Source: Rhodamnia argentea
Lineage: Eukaryota; Streptophyta; Magnoliopsida; Myrtales; Myrtaceae
Direction: 5' to 3'
Assembly: GCF_020921035.1 (NCBI RefSeq)
Contig: NC_063155.1
Span: 29,133,294 to 29,197,293, forward strand
DNA length: 64,000 nucleotides
Shown here: piece after piece, positions 12,929 through 25,640 of the stretch
How positions within the stretch are numbered: the stretch's first letter is position 1
Layout: every line of letters begins with the position of its first letter
Translations under genes and position numbers: made by a program
Notes under the pieces: generated by a model
The model's database searches: none
The model's input: only the letters and a program-made list of their open reading frames with translations
Told to the model about the DNA's origin: nothing

Positions 12929-14253
12929 TTCGAGGAGAGGGAGAGAGACGACGAAATGGGGATTGCAGTGAGTAAGAGAGGTAAAGCAATGTGGGATTTC
13001 TCGGCACGAACCTATTAACGGTAACTAGGTCACCGCGAGGAGGGGTCGCAACTTGCAACTTCAACGAAGAAGCTCGGTGAAGCCACAGCTCCGACTGAGG
13101 CTCACGCTCTTGCTCTCCCCTTGATCTCGGACCAGTACACCAAACACATGCCCAAGTGAAGGAAGCAAAAAGACAAGAAGCTCCTCTTTTCTTTTGAATG
13201 ATTAAATTATAATATATTGCAAAAAGAAATTAGAAATCACAAGTGCCGTAGTTCCCTTTTTTTTTTTTTTTTTTAAGAAGATTATCTAAAACTTTCTCTC
13301 TCACATGCTCGAATGATCTTTAAACCTCGATTAGTCATGGACAACCTAAGACCGACCGAGGTTTGCCTTGGAGGCAGCTACCAAGTGAGGGCCTCATAGT
13401 TCTCCTAGATGTGAGAGAGAGAGAGAGAGAGTGATCACAAAGAGAGCAATTGTTGGCCGGGGACATGGTCTTAGTTGATGAAAGCACAGAGAAGTAAATA
13501 TTAATCTAAATACGGTCGTTTACATCACTTGAATTAATTAAATAATTATAATCGATGAAAATATTTTCATTATTGATAATAAAATACGTTTAAAGTATTT
13601 TCATGAAAGATGAAAATATTTTCTTCATTTGTTTTTTTGAAAGCAACACATGTGGTGATTTTAAAAAAAATACTTTTCAAATCATTCATTTTTTTCGCGA
13701 AACGAACGGAGCCTAAATGCGATATGGCCGCGATGGGTTGTGGATCCGGGTGCCAAAGTCAAAAAGTAAGCCGTTGAAACGTGGGCCTTTCAACGGTCCA
13801 AACATCCATCACGGAGAGCCCGTCGACCCGGTCGGTAGTAGCATGCCCGGGGGATTGGATCTGGACTTGGGATGGTAAGGCGTCACGTGATATCTAGCCG
13901 GGGGCGGGGGGGATTGCCGACGTCATCCATTCCCCCCGTGAACGCGCTCGCACCAGCCCAACCCCTTGGAAATATCACGTCACGCCTCCAAAATATCCTT
14001 TTCCCCTTCTTTTTTTTCTTTTCAAATTCCAATTTAATTCACTCGAAATGTAATTTTTCCAATTGCCAACCCAACACCCATCTCACCCGCTTACGCTCTC
14101 CCTAGTCCTTTCCCCTCTGCGAAACCCTAACTCGCTCGCCCTCCCTCTTCCTCTCTCTCTCTCTCTCTCTCTCTAAAAACCCCATACGTCTTCTCCTTCT
14201 CCTTCTCCTTCTCCTTCTCCACTCGGGTTGTACGCGCGGTGCGAGCGAAACCC
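12156..14253. other. Divergent promoter region between MOD1 and the KH/CCCH gene
   Basis: It contains the MOD1 5' UTR with a probable leader intron, a GA18 run at 12889-12924, and a second short GA run near 13413-13431. A GC-richer stretch (13730-13990) follows, then pyrimidine-rich leader (CT and CTTCTC runs, 14150-14220) just before the zinc-finger ATG. I see no gene. Minus-strand open frames over the CT tracts are low-complexity artefacts. Confidence 0.55.
12889..12924. repeat. (GA)18 microsatellite in the MOD1 5' leader region
   Basis: A 36-base GA run. On the MOD1 strand it is a CT tract directly after a candidate intron donor (CGAAG/GTTTCTCTCT), so it probably lies at the start of the leader intron. 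Confidence 0.85.
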
Positions 14254-16395
14254 ATGGACTTTGGAGGCGGCCGCAAGAGAGGGAGGCCCGACGCTTCCTC
14301 GAACGGCAATGGCGGTTTCAAGAGATCCAGGGAAGGTTCGTTCCTATCGCTCTTGCTCTTTCGATTAACGCGGATATGCGTGTCCCCCGCTTGTACCTCT
14401 GTGATTTCTAGGCTTTCGTGTAGCGTGTCGGAGAAAAAAAGCTGCGGTTTTGGTTTCCTGAGGTCATGCTTCTGGTGCAGCTTCGGCTGTTTCCTGTGGT
14501 ACTGATTGCGCAGTGCAGTAGTCCAGTGGCCGACTAGCAATAATGGTAGTTTGCCCTGCCCTGCGGAAAAAGAAATTAACTTTAAAAGCCCTCTGGCGTT
14601 TTTATGAGTTATGACGGTTTTAAAGCGTCTCTCCTTGTTTTACTTGGATGGATCCCCAGATCTCCCTGCAGTTTGTGTCTGTTCCTGAATGTCTGCTTTG
14701 GTATGATTATAGGGTTTGAGTTTGTTGTCGTGCTTTTTCCTGTTCGAAATGTTTATGAGCAAATGGGCGTGTTGTTTTCCTGAGAAATAGTCTTGCTTGG
14801 TGTCTGAACTTTGTAGTCTATAAACCTCAATTCGGGTTGGTTTCTTGTTATGCTAGATATGTTTTGGCTAAGGAGCTTTTCGTGTTAATAGTTTGTGATT
14901 CACGATAAGTTTCTTTTGTAAAAGATTCCGTCATCACTTTCTTCTTTGTCTGGATGCCACATTCAAATGTTAAAAGAGCTTGATGCCTCCCATTTCAAGA
15001 ACATCAGTTAATTTGCTAAAAGAATATGTAGCACGGTGAGGTTTTTCATATAAGTAATGAAAAGTTGAGGAGGTGATATGCTTTTCTTTTAGGTATTCAG
15101 TTTTCCTTAAATTTCCAGTTTTCAGCGACCTGAACTTGCTAAGCTGGCATAATAACTATTGTGATGGAGAATGCTTTTCGCTAAATTGTGTACCCTTTGT
15201 TGGAGTGTCGAAGCTTTTTTTTTTCCCTACATTACATTCAATGGAGTAGTGAGTGGATAATTATACTTGATTGGAGATCATTTACTTTGGTTGTGATAAC
15301 AAATGGTAATGTGACTTAATGTCGTTAAATTCCGAGGTCATTCACCCGCTGAAATTGTCAACTGAAAGAAATTAACTAATGTTCTGCAACAGAAGCGGAG
15401 ACCTTTTCAACTGGTATAGGAAGCAAATCGAAGCCGTGCACAAAGTTTTTCAGGTTCAAATCCTAACCTATCTAAAAGAAATAGTCTAAATACAATTTCA
15501 TCTGTTGTTAGAGTTAACAAAACTGAAGGTTGTTTATTTATTTTATAAAGTAAAAGCAATGTGATATAGACTAATGAATTGGAATTCAAAGTTGTGCTAC
15601 AGGTGGCCTCGCGCTCTTGTTCTAATCTTAACAAAGATTATTGAACAGAAACCATTGATTCACAAAGGATTGGTTGGAAATTGGGATTAACTACTACTGG
15701 CAGGAAAAGTAAACTCAAAGCTGATGCAAAGGATCCAACATGGCCCACCTCATAATTGCTATCTACTTCTGTGACAAAATTTTAATTGCTGAACAGATAC
15801 TGTGGATGCATGGGAGCCCCTCTCTTTTCCTAATCTTTAAGATGCATAAGGCACAATTTAGGTCAACAATATGATAATACTGGCTTTAGAACGCCTGTAC
15901 ATAGTTTGTCATGAGTTTCCAATGCCTATTCTTTCTCGCCCTTATGATGTTTTGAAAAACTGTACTTCTGTTTTCTACTGGACCAAGTTTGGATCTGCGC
16001 TTGGATTTTTCTGCACTCTCATACTCGAAGTCTTATAAGTTTATCTTAACTCCTAGTGGAGTTAACAGATCGAGCAGAAATCTTTGGCTATAGAACTTAC
16101 TGTTGTCTAATTTGTTGCTTGCATTTACCATTATTTAGATCTTTATATCTTCAATTTTGATGCTTTGATATTCTTTAAATAATTCTTTGGACTGGAGGCT
16201 AACTTGTGGTTACGAGATGATGCAATCAAAAAAATGTTGAGTAATGAATTTGTTTCACCGGGGACATTGGCAGTGCTCTCTGCAGTCTATGTATAGTCTA
16301 AATCACTTTATGTTGAAATACACTGATTAAGGCATATTGGCAGAACAGAGGGAAAGTTTCCAGATGTTCAAAGTGTGTCTGAACTTGATTTGCTG

Positions 16396-16434
<39 letters not shown>

Positions 16435-18674
16435 TTGGATGTTTGGGAAGTTTCATTTTTTTGGCATAATGTATTTTTTATTTTTCGTTTTTTGCAAGTT
16501 AGTTAGCTGCTGCAACTCATTAATCTGAAAAAAAAAAAAAAATCCGGGTCGTTATGACGATTTACCTAGTTTAGTTGTTAAAACCTCTTTGTGGTGGTGA
16601 TTGGCTTATAAAATTTGGTCTATATAGAAACCGGAGTTACTTCTTGTCTCATCTAACAAGGTCTTCATTTGATTTTATCCTCTTTTTTGTGTAATTATTT
16701 CATGGAGGTATATTAGGAGCATATTTAGTCACCCTAATCCATTGAAACCTTTTTGTCTTCTTTTGCGGGCAGGTTTTAATGGGTTCCATAACTACATGTA
16801 ACTAGGAAAGTGGTAGCATCATGATTGGTCAAGATGATTTATGTTGTAGTGGAGCACAATTGCACATACTTAGTGTTAGTCATGATGGGCTGCGTATAGT
16901 TTTCGCTTTAGTTATTTCAAAACTGAGAAGATTCTTGCACTTGACTTGTGTATTAAGACTATTCATTTACTAAATAATATTTGATTCTAGACTAATTGAA
17001 AATTTATATTTTTTGAAATGATTGAATGGTTTTGTTTTGAGATTTTAGATCAACAACCAACCTTCCCTGGAGGTCACGTCCTGGTTACCTACACAGTAAA
17101 ATGTCTGCTAGTGCTTCTATATAACTTCTCAGTGCTCATATATAACTTCTCGGTGCTCTAAAGTTCCTCTAGATACTTGGAGGTCATGTCCTGGCTTTAT
17201 GTATTCCTCAACATTTGCAGTGTTTTTTACTCCAATGCCTAGTCTGGACCTTTATTTTCAATCTTGCCTCGAGCAACCTGCTTCAGTCTCATTATGGAAG
17301 TAAAAACTTCTTCTATGAAGAATATTCCAGATGAACCTTATTGTATCTTTCTTCTCATACCGCTTTTAATGTCACTCAAGAATTATTGTCTAGTGGTAGT
17401 GAAATTGAGTGGCATTGATAACATCAGTCATCTTCAAATCATGGTGTCAGTTCATTGGTAGTCCATCGTATGCTCTGCAGCTCTGCTTACATTCTTGTTT
17501 GATTAGATGATAAGTTATGCTCGACTGATTACTGCCGATCAATCATGAGTCTTTATTTTGCTCTGAGCATTTGTGTTGCCGTCCACGTAACACGCCGCTG
17601 TGCAAGTTATGTGGTATTCCAATTTTCGAATAAAACTTTCTTTTTGTCCAGCATCATTTTACTTGCCTGTCCTTTCGATGGAAGGAAGAAGCCTAGTTGT
17701 CAGGGCTTAGCCATCTGATTTATTACTGCAGTGTGTTTTCTCCTTTAGCATTGTTTCATCGACTTGTGGGGTTAGAGGATGCATTCTAGACATGCATTTT
17801 GGCCATAATAAATATGAGATGATTCCCTGTCCGTTCTCCCCATTTTTTAATAAGGATATTGTTTTTTTATTGGCCCTTGCATCAATAGAACTCTAATATG
17901 ATTGAATGTTTTTGTTTCAGTACTTCCGGGTGCCCATTTGGTGAGGGATGCCACTTCTTGCACTATGTACCGGGAGGCTTTAAGGCTGTATCTCAGATGC
18001 TTAATCTCGGTGGCAACCCTACTCATCCCCCTGCCTCCAGGAACGCAGCACCACCTTATTCAGAAGCTCCATCTCCTACAGCTGTGAAGACTCGGTTGTG
18101 CAACAAATTCAACACTGCCGAAGGCTGCAAGTTTGGTGATAAATGCCACTTTGCTCATGGCGAGTGGGAACTCGGCAAGCCAACTGGTCCCTCCTATGAC
18201 GATCCTCGTGGCATGGTTCCAGCACCCGGTAGGTATGGTGGCCGCAATGAGCCTCCTCCTCCGGGTCTTGCAGCAGCAGCAAGCTTTGGGGCTTCCGCCA
18301 CGGCCAAGATAAGTATTGATGCTTCACTTGCTGGACCAATCATTGGGAGAAATGGTGTGAACTCGAAGCAAATTTGCCGAGTAACAGGAGCAAAACTCTC
18401 AATAAGAGAGCATGACTCGGATCCTAATTTGAGGAACATTGAGCTTGAGGGTACATTTGATCAGATAAAACAAGCTAGTGCCATGGTTCATGAGCTTATT
18501 GCTAATGTTGCCTCTGCCTCTAGACCTGCCATGAAAAACCCAGCTGCACATTCTGCTCCCCGAAGCAACTTCAAGACGAAGCTCTGTGAGAACTTTGCTA
18601 AAGGCTCTTGCAACTTTGGAGAAAGGTGCCACTTTGCTCACGGAGCAGAAGAGTTGCACAAGTCCGGGCTTTGA
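14254..18674 (+). CDS. KH domain and CCCH zinc-finger RNA-binding protein
   Basis: Three exons, 14254-14335, 15393-15453 and 17921-18674, join in phase to 298 residues. The protein starts MDFGGGRKRGRPDASSNGNG. It carries three CCCH fingers: C-X8-C-X5-C-X3-H (about residues 43-62), a second of the same spacing (CNKFNTAEGCKFGDKCHFAH), and C-X7-C-X5-C-X3-H near the C terminus (CENFAKGSCNFGERCHFAH). Between fingers two and three is a KH domain with the GXXG loop in GPIIGRNGVNSKQICR. This order matches the Arabidopsis At3g12130/At5g06770 pair of KH/CCCH proteins, thought to bind single-stranded RNA. The Arabidopsis proteins as I recall them have two fingers, so the middle one may be lost there or gained here. 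Introns are long (1057 and 2467 bases), and the second splits finger one. Confidence 0.93.
16401..16430. repeat. (CT)n microsatellite inside intron 2 of the KH/CCCH gene
   Basis: A CT run of about 30 bases in the long second intron. It is a simple repeat. Confidence 0.85.
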
Positions 18675-19816
18675 AGATAGTTATTGCTTGTCTCATCTCG
18701 TCTCTACTCTTTGGATTTTCAGGAAGTGTGGGTCAACGCCAGATATTTGAGAATTTTGTTGTGATGAGCATGTTAGTTTGTTATTATTTAGCTCCTTTGG
18801 ATTCTGTGGCTAATCTTGGTGGATCTTATTAGCAAGTTTCTCTGTGGTATTGGCCCTCAATGGGATTTGGAAACACAAGGCGTGGCAGTCATTTGTGGTG
18901 TGCGGTGTTTTTTTATATGTGCTAAAAGTAATGGAGTAGCATACAGTAATAGGAACCCGTGAAATGATTTGCAATTAGGTAAGGATTGAGGATAATATTC
19001 TACTGTTGAACTTTATGGACTGTTGATTCTATGAACGGTGGACTGTACTCCATAGATCATTTTTCAGCAATGGGTAGGCACTGGATCACGCGAGTAACCA
19101 GTCTTAAGCTGTTGATGGAGACCCCTTAAGATGTTCCCTTTTTGCATGTTACTGCATCTGGACTCATATTGTGGTCAAGGGGGAGTCATCGGTTGTCAAA
19201 GTTTATACCGATTTTTTTTGTGGGGGGGGCCGCGGGGGCGCTGTCTTCTCTCCTGTCTTGCCCTGACCATTCTGTTTGAAGTTGCCTCACTTTTTAATGA
19301 AACTAGCTGTCTGATGCATTCACAGTTCTTATACAATGGCATAGCTCTTATGGTACTGTACTTCTTGTGCATTGAAAGGTGGCTAAAGACTGCAGAGTGG
19401 CCAAATATTTTGTGCTCCTTGCATTCCTTCTCTTGGATCTTGGTACGTTATATGAAAAACAATGTGCCAGATGTGAATTTAATCCGTCACTCGAGACCCT
19501 TCTTAAAATTCAGCTCCACTTAGGGAAATATCTAGTAGCTATAATTGGATTAAGATGATATCAAGTCCAAAAAGAACTTAGAATCCCTGATGTTTATTCA
19601 ATCAGAAGCAAGAACCTACTTTGCAAGCCAGTTTAAACTTGAGTACGTGCAAACGAAAAAAAGTATAATAATACGTCAGTACTCTCATTTTGCTTCTTAT
19701 TTCGTTCCAATCGAGGGAAAACACAAAAAAGTTGATTTCACTGATCCTAAGACAGTAGAGGTTTTTATTCCATGGAAACCCGAGAGGTTAAATGTGAAAA
19801 ACTAAAAGAGACGGTC
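18675..19816. other. Convergent spacer between the KH/CCCH gene and the NPF transporter
   Basis: Likely 3' UTR of the zinc-finger gene and of the opposing transporter gene. A G-run at 19222-19241 is the only local oddity. No gene is recognised. Confidence 0.5.
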
Positions 19817-22505
19817 TTAAGGTCTGGCGAGCACTTCCTCTTCCTGATGCCCCCTGTCAACTCCCCTGTTGTCTTCTTCAGTCTCCAGGTTGATGCTCGT
19901 GTACCATTTAGCACAGAATAAGTAGATCATGAAATCAAAGGCCGTCAGCGCCGCGATGAGGAAGTAGAACCGGTCCATGTGCCCTGTGTTAAGGTCCTCC
20001 GGTATCCACCCGGGCTTGTCGCCCCGGGCTGTGATCCGGGTCACCATGTTCACCAGCATGCTGCTCACATAGTTCCCCAGAGAGATCGAGGCCATGCAGA
20101 GCGAGCTCCCGAAGCTTTTTATCCCGTCCGGGGCCTGCTCGCTAAAGAACTCGAGCTGGCCCACGTACATGAACACCTCGGACGCACCGACAAGCATGTA
20201 CTGCGGCACTTGCCAGAAGATGCTCAGGGAGCTCGACTTCTCACCGGGTACGACATGCCTGAGCCGTGCAATCTCGGTAGTGCCGGCTGCTAGCATGGCC
20301 AGCATGCCGATGACAAGCCCGATCCCCATCCTCTGGAGCTCGGTCAGGCCTTTGAGGTTCCCGGTCAATCTCCCAGCCAGCGGCACGAGGATCTGGCGGT
20401 ATATGCCGGTGCAGATGAGGACGCTGCAGATGTCGAAGGCCGACATGCTGGCGGCCGGGAGGTGGAACCGCCCTATCATGGAGTTCATCACGTCGCCTTG
20501 CTCCACGAAGAGGGAGGCCATCTGTGTGAAGACGACCGAGTAGATTATCGTGCACAGCCAAACCGGAATCATTTTCAGGACGCATTTGGCCTCTTCAACT
20601 TGGCTGACCGTGCATAGCCTCCACGGATTCGTTGGACTCGATACATCGCTCTCCACGATCGTGGCTGCCTTGTCCAAACATCTGAAAGAATTATCAGCAT
20701 ATCATCGTCACAAACTCGGCATTATTATTGCAAGTTACAAGCAGATAAGACATCATCTCTTATTTGAAGCAGAACAAGTATCCAAACAGCTGATGGAAAT
20801 AACGTACTTACATGAACTCATTGCTATGCCGAATTTTCCTAGTCCCTTTGATTGCAGATTCCGATCCTTCCAACTCATAGAGGTCCCCTTCTTTAGCTGG
20901 AACAACGTCCCATTTTCTCGCAGTGGCCACAAACACCTGAGCGATGCGAGGCAGCGGGTTGCCGCATGGCTTCACGTACCGATACTTTTTCGTCCCCGCT
21001 AAAAACAGCAGCAACGCCACTGTGGCAGAGCCGGTGGACACCAAGAACCCCAACGTCCACTTCCCTGTGTCCTCGTAATACACCAGGATGGTGTTTGAGA
21101 AGAGGGATCCGACGTTGAGTGCGAAGTAGAAATAGCAGAAGAATGCTGCTTTGGAGTTCTTCTCTTTGGGGTTTGCCTCATCGAACTGGTCTGCTCCTAA
21201 AGTGGCTATGGTGGGTTGGTGGCCGCCGTAGCCGAAAGCTATCAAGTAGATGGATAGGTAGAAGATGGCAACCCCAATCGGCGAGGCAGGCATGCAAGGT
21301 AGTTTCCCATCACCGCACCCGTCTGGTGTGATCAAGAAAACACCAGATGTTACAGATAATAGCACCAACCCCTGTATGAAAACACAATTAGTCAGCTTAT
21401 GATTAGGAGGAGACTTTCATTCCATCTATAACTGGTGGAAGCTAGAAAGTTTCAGTTAAATTCGAGTATACTATAAGTGTTCTCCAAGACTATGTAGTCT
21501 CTCTGTACTAAATCATGCACACTTTCTGGGAATTGTTTCTCAATATGTGATTGGATTGGTCCAACAAAATGAGTCTTAGAAAATATTATGCAAGGCTTGT
21601 AATCTGGAAGTAACTGAACTCCAACTTAGGCATACAAACTCAATTTAAAGGATTGACAAGGTGAGTGCAAAAAGATCGGTTACCAGCACGAAAATGAGCT
21701 GAAAGATGGTGCAGGTCAAGTAACGTCCCCAATAGGAGTCGCTGAGGAAGGCCCCGATCAAGGAACACAAGTAAACGGTCCCGGTCCACTTGCTCACGTT
21801 ATTGGCCGCACTCGCGTTCCCCTGCTCGAGAACTCTGGTCAGAAACAGCACCAAGTTCACTCCCACCCCGAAGAATGCTAGTGTTGCTAGCCCTTGATTC
21901 GCTGCATCAGATTGAGATGAGCAGCAAACAGCATGAGACAAGAATCTCTTAGTAATAATTGTCACATGGATTCAGGAACATTGGTTCCCATAAGTGAAAA
22001 TATAACGGTTGCCTCATAGTCACCTAGCAAGAGGCTTGCCCACTTCCATCCGCCGATGCTCGCCTTCTTGGTAAGAATGCCCTCAAGCTTGATTGAACTT
22101 GTGTTCTCCTTGTTGTTGTCGTAACTTTCGGTCACATGAAATCTTCCTTCGCTGTTGCCGCCATTGTCTTCTCTGGCCTGCAGCTCAGTATGGGAAAGGA
22201 AAATAAGAATGGAGGGTAGAGCAAATTTGAGAATTAGGAGCGCATTTGCACGTGCGTTCGCGTGCCATCGCACTTAGTCCAGTATTTATCTGCTACGACT
22301 TGAGTGAGTGAACAGCAAGAAACATCAGCCGAAGGACATGCACACCACATGCATGCGCATGTACACACACCAAACTTGGGCTCAAACTTTTCCTCCTGTG
22401 ATCTGAAAAGTGTTCATGCAATCGGGAATTCGTTTTCTAAGTCCAGTTAGATAGAAGTGTACACACCTTTTGCTGAGCCTCCATGTCGAAATTGCGCAGC
22501 TCCAT
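19817..22505 (-). CDS. NRT1/PTR family (NPF) transporter, NPF7-like
   Basis: A major-facilitator membrane protein of the nitrate/peptide transporter family. Five exons (minus): 22505-22467, 22177-22024, 21901-21684, 21371-20812, 20681-19817. They join in phase to 611 residues, normal for the family. Family signatures include NNVSKWTGTVYLCSLIGAFL, DSYWGR, GGHQPTIATLGADQFDE, PIWLCTIIYSVV-like (PVWLCTIIYSVVFTQMASLF) and GQLEFFSEQAPDGIKSFGSS. A hydrophilic loop (about residues 245-330) separates the two six-helix halves. The first helix reads NQGLATLAFFGVGVNLVLF, as in NRT1.5 (NPF7.3), and lacks the usual ExxE[K/R] motif. NPF7.3 acts in xylem loading of nitrate/potassium; the substrate here is not shown by the sequence. 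Confidence 0.93.
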
Positions 22506-22786
22506 GGTAGAGGTTGGAGGTTCTTCTCTCTGAAATAAGTTTTAGCTAGTCTCAGATGAGTGAGATATAGCTACTGAACTGAACAGTAAAGAAAAGACAC
22601 TTCAAGAAATTTCTCTTACTCAAAACTCAATGAACACTAGCAACACAAGGAAAAATAGCTAAATAAACACATGGCTGGCAACCTCAGCTATGGGAATGGG
22701 AATTCGATCGGAACGGGATTAGTAGATTGGATTAGTAAATGTTGCAATAGGCTCTTGATGAACGTTGAATGCGACTCGCTTGCATA

Positions 22787-22795
22787 CTATATATT
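22787..22795 (-). promoter_or_regulatory. Candidate TATA box of the NPF gene
   Basis: On the minus strand the sequence AATATATAG lies about 285 bases upstream of the NPF start codon. It is a plausible TATA element, but the transcription start is not known. Confidence 0.4.
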
Positions 22796-23812
22796 CACAT
22801 CATTAGGCATTCCCAAGTTTCTGAAGTAATCTTTGTACATATGTAGTGTCGCTCTAAAACCAAACAAGTATACAGAGTGCCACGAAAATGATCATCAAGA
22901 AATGATTGATCAGACACACAATCGCGTCCTATTCATCGCTTGGGAGAATGGCAGTTCCGACCAAGTGCATGCTCGAATTGAGTTCATCCGCGAAAACGAG
23001 TCGCTTCACTTAACAAACATGTTCTGTAACTTTCTTTCTGCGGTAGGACTTAGAAAGCAAACTGATACGTGCATGCATTTTGTGCGGACCTCTACATGCA
23101 CGACTACTACAAGCTCACTTTGCCAGACGCAAATGATGAACTTCAAATCATGGAAACATGGTTGGTGCCAAATAAAGAAAGGACTTACATTGGAGGAACA
23201 AGAGAGTTTGCAACGAAGGGAAAACTTGAGGCGTGTGTAAACCTTCAACGGCCCCCAATATATAGAAGAAGCCTTCAACAGACAAATGCAAGAAAACCTG
23301 ATTAACCGTGTCGCTTTCCGACTAATTTCCTACCTGTCCTTTTCCATTACTATGGTGAGCAGATTCATTCTATGCTGCGATCTGGACAGAACAAACGACC
23401 GTGTGAAGCAGTAGGTCCGATGTTTGTCATTTCCGGTATGAGGTTGTGATGCATGTTTCGCCGATCGTCAGAGTCAGAAAGTTCTTTTCCACACTTGGTT
23501 TGTCATATTGTTGGAAACAATAGTTTATCGCGTCTTTTTGGCGCGCGAAAAACATTAAACCAATCTTTTCAAGTGAGCTAATGATTGTGTACTAAAGTGG
23601 AGGGATGTGGAGTCCTAGAAGAAGCCTCTACCACAACTTTAGGTCGTCTCGTGCTCTTCCATGGACCCTCTCTCTCTCTCTTTCTCTCTAGTGGCTTGTC
23701 TTTCCAAGTGAAAATGGAAAGTGTTTCTCCTTATTCTCTCTCCTTGGTTTATTTATCATGGTTGTGCTTGATAGCCCAAGCTGAATTTCAGTTTGCATTT
23801 AAATTTGTTGGC

Positions 23813-23888
23813 ACATGACAACATTCTTCACAATAGCGAATGGCTAATCTATGTTAGCGATTCGCTAATGTGAAGAATATTGTCATGT
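23813..23888. repeat. Foldback element, 33-bp arms with 10-base loop
   Basis: Arms 23813-23845 and 23856-23888 pair with three mismatches (ends ACATGACAA...TTGTCATGT). It is a compact palindrome typical of a minimal MITE or a small-RNA hairpin. No reading frame. Confidence 0.9.
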
Positions 23889-24170
23889 ACCATTACCACC
23901 TTGTAACAATATAAGCTGACAAAAGATAATATCATATGTTTACAGCATGTTCTGTGATTATCATTACAAGACAGTTACAGCATATAACTGGAGTACATTG
24001 ATTTCTCTCAAAAGGTCTGGAAGTTATGAACTTTTTCATCACGTGGTTGGCCATTTAACTCTGTATAGATGCAGCAGCGCATAACTGTCATAGTTATGAC
24101 TCATTAAATTTTCATTTCATAAGATAACACAAATACATAGTTTATGTCACAGAAGATAAGGAAAGCCAGT

Positions 24171-24322
24171 TTAGGACGCCAACCTTTTACGGAACTTGTT
24201 CCCCGAGAGGACTATCCAACCCGTGGCAGTCCCGAATTCCGGCGAGGGAGATGAACGAGTGTCCGTGACCACAACCACTTGCTTCTCGAAAACCTCGTGA
24301 CTCGTCGGGAATTGCCGGCACC
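24171..24322 (-). other. Unassigned coding-like terminal exon
   Basis: After an AG at 24324-24323 the minus strand reads open for 49 codons to a TAA. It includes FEKQVVVVTDTRSSPSP and GTATGWIVLSGNKFRKR. The GC content and codon choice resemble a real exon more than the surrounding DNA. I do not recognise the protein and found no convincing upstream exon, so this may be a gene fragment. Confidence 0.25.
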
Positions 24323-25488
24323 CTATTGTCATTTACGGATCAAACAGCAAAGATGGGCCTCGCAAAAAACCTTGCTCGATTGTAAAGTAAACGAAATCAA
24401 GTCCTCTCTTTCGATGGCACTCGCGACGTGATCAAGAACCCCCTAGCATATGATCTTCTCTCCAACACGAAGCTAGTGAAGACACAAGGAGCAAAAGAGA
24501 TCTGGGGTCTCTCTTATAAAGAAACGCAGGATGAATCATGATTTTACCTAGGATTTGTTAGTTAAGCACGTCCTATTATAACTCCGACACAGTCTCGGAC
24601 TCAAACTCAGATAGCTACAACTTCTCTCTCTCTCTCTCTCTCTCCGTTGAACAGCTGACTCCTCGTTCGTTTGTGGCTAGGAATTAAGGGACATTGCCTA
24701 ATTTAGTTTTGATTATCTGTAGATTAATTTTTATAGACTAATCTTTTTTTGGGACATGTAGCTAAGATGTGGTTGTTGTGGGAAGATGTTCAAGTTAGGA
24801 TTTGGATCTAACCAGGCTGTGCAGAGAGGTTAGTGGCGTGATTATCTCAGATTTAGTTAAGTGAAGTGAAGGAAGAAGAAGGACCCTTTTGAATTTTGAA
24901 CACGAGATTTGAAAGGAATTAATTTCTCTACTTTAGCTTCCAAAAAATTGCTAGCATTAAAAAACTGTTCATGCTTTCATATCTAGGGTTTATCTTTTAA
25001 TACACGAGTGGAGTAGAGATTAACACCCAAGCAACTCTTTTTTTTTTTTTTTTGTAGGTATTATCCGTAGAGCAAAACTTAACCATGATTGCTTGTGTGC
25101 AGCAAAAAATTCAAATCAGGCACATGTCAAATTTGAAACATCAAGTATAGAGATTATCGAAATTGGAAAAGTCAGCTGAATCAAAAACTATCCCGTGAAG
25201 ATCGCCATTCGCCTGCAAAATCTAATTCTTAGGGTGACTAAACTGAAATCCAACATTTGAGGAAATTTTCATGAAAACCACAAAAGAGGAAATAATAAGA
25301 AGTTATTAGCTAGATTGACTCGCAGGTATTAGAATTATGGCGTCCGAATCAGCATGAATTTAAATTGTCCAAACCACTACCAATGACTTTGAGTTTATTG
25401 TATCGAGATTTTTTTTTTTTTAATATCCCAAAATTTTCTATATTCATCTGTGAGCATCAACTTTGTTTTGAGAGATTTGCAAATAATA

Positions 25489-25640
25489 GGGGTGAGCATG
25501 GTTTCGGGATAAAATCGAGAATCGAAAAATCAAACCGGTGGGAGCCGTTCCAATTCCAAGTTCTAGGGTATGCATAGAAGGCTCTAGGTTCCGAAAATTG
25601 GGAAACCGATTCCATGTTCCAAGCCCATTTGGAACCCGAA
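25489..25640. repeat. Fragment of a GGGGTGWGAA-ended dispersed element
   Basis: It begins ATAGGGGTGAGCATGGTTTC and repeats words of the 'gttccg/ggaacc' type. This resembles the ends of the longer element at 28607-29306. It is only a piece, and no coding capacity is seen. Confidence 0.4.

Noticed and set aside
22833-23305. Two overlapping open frames upstream of the NPF gene
   Set aside because: No domain, no conserved start, and located in the promoter region of the minus-strand gene.
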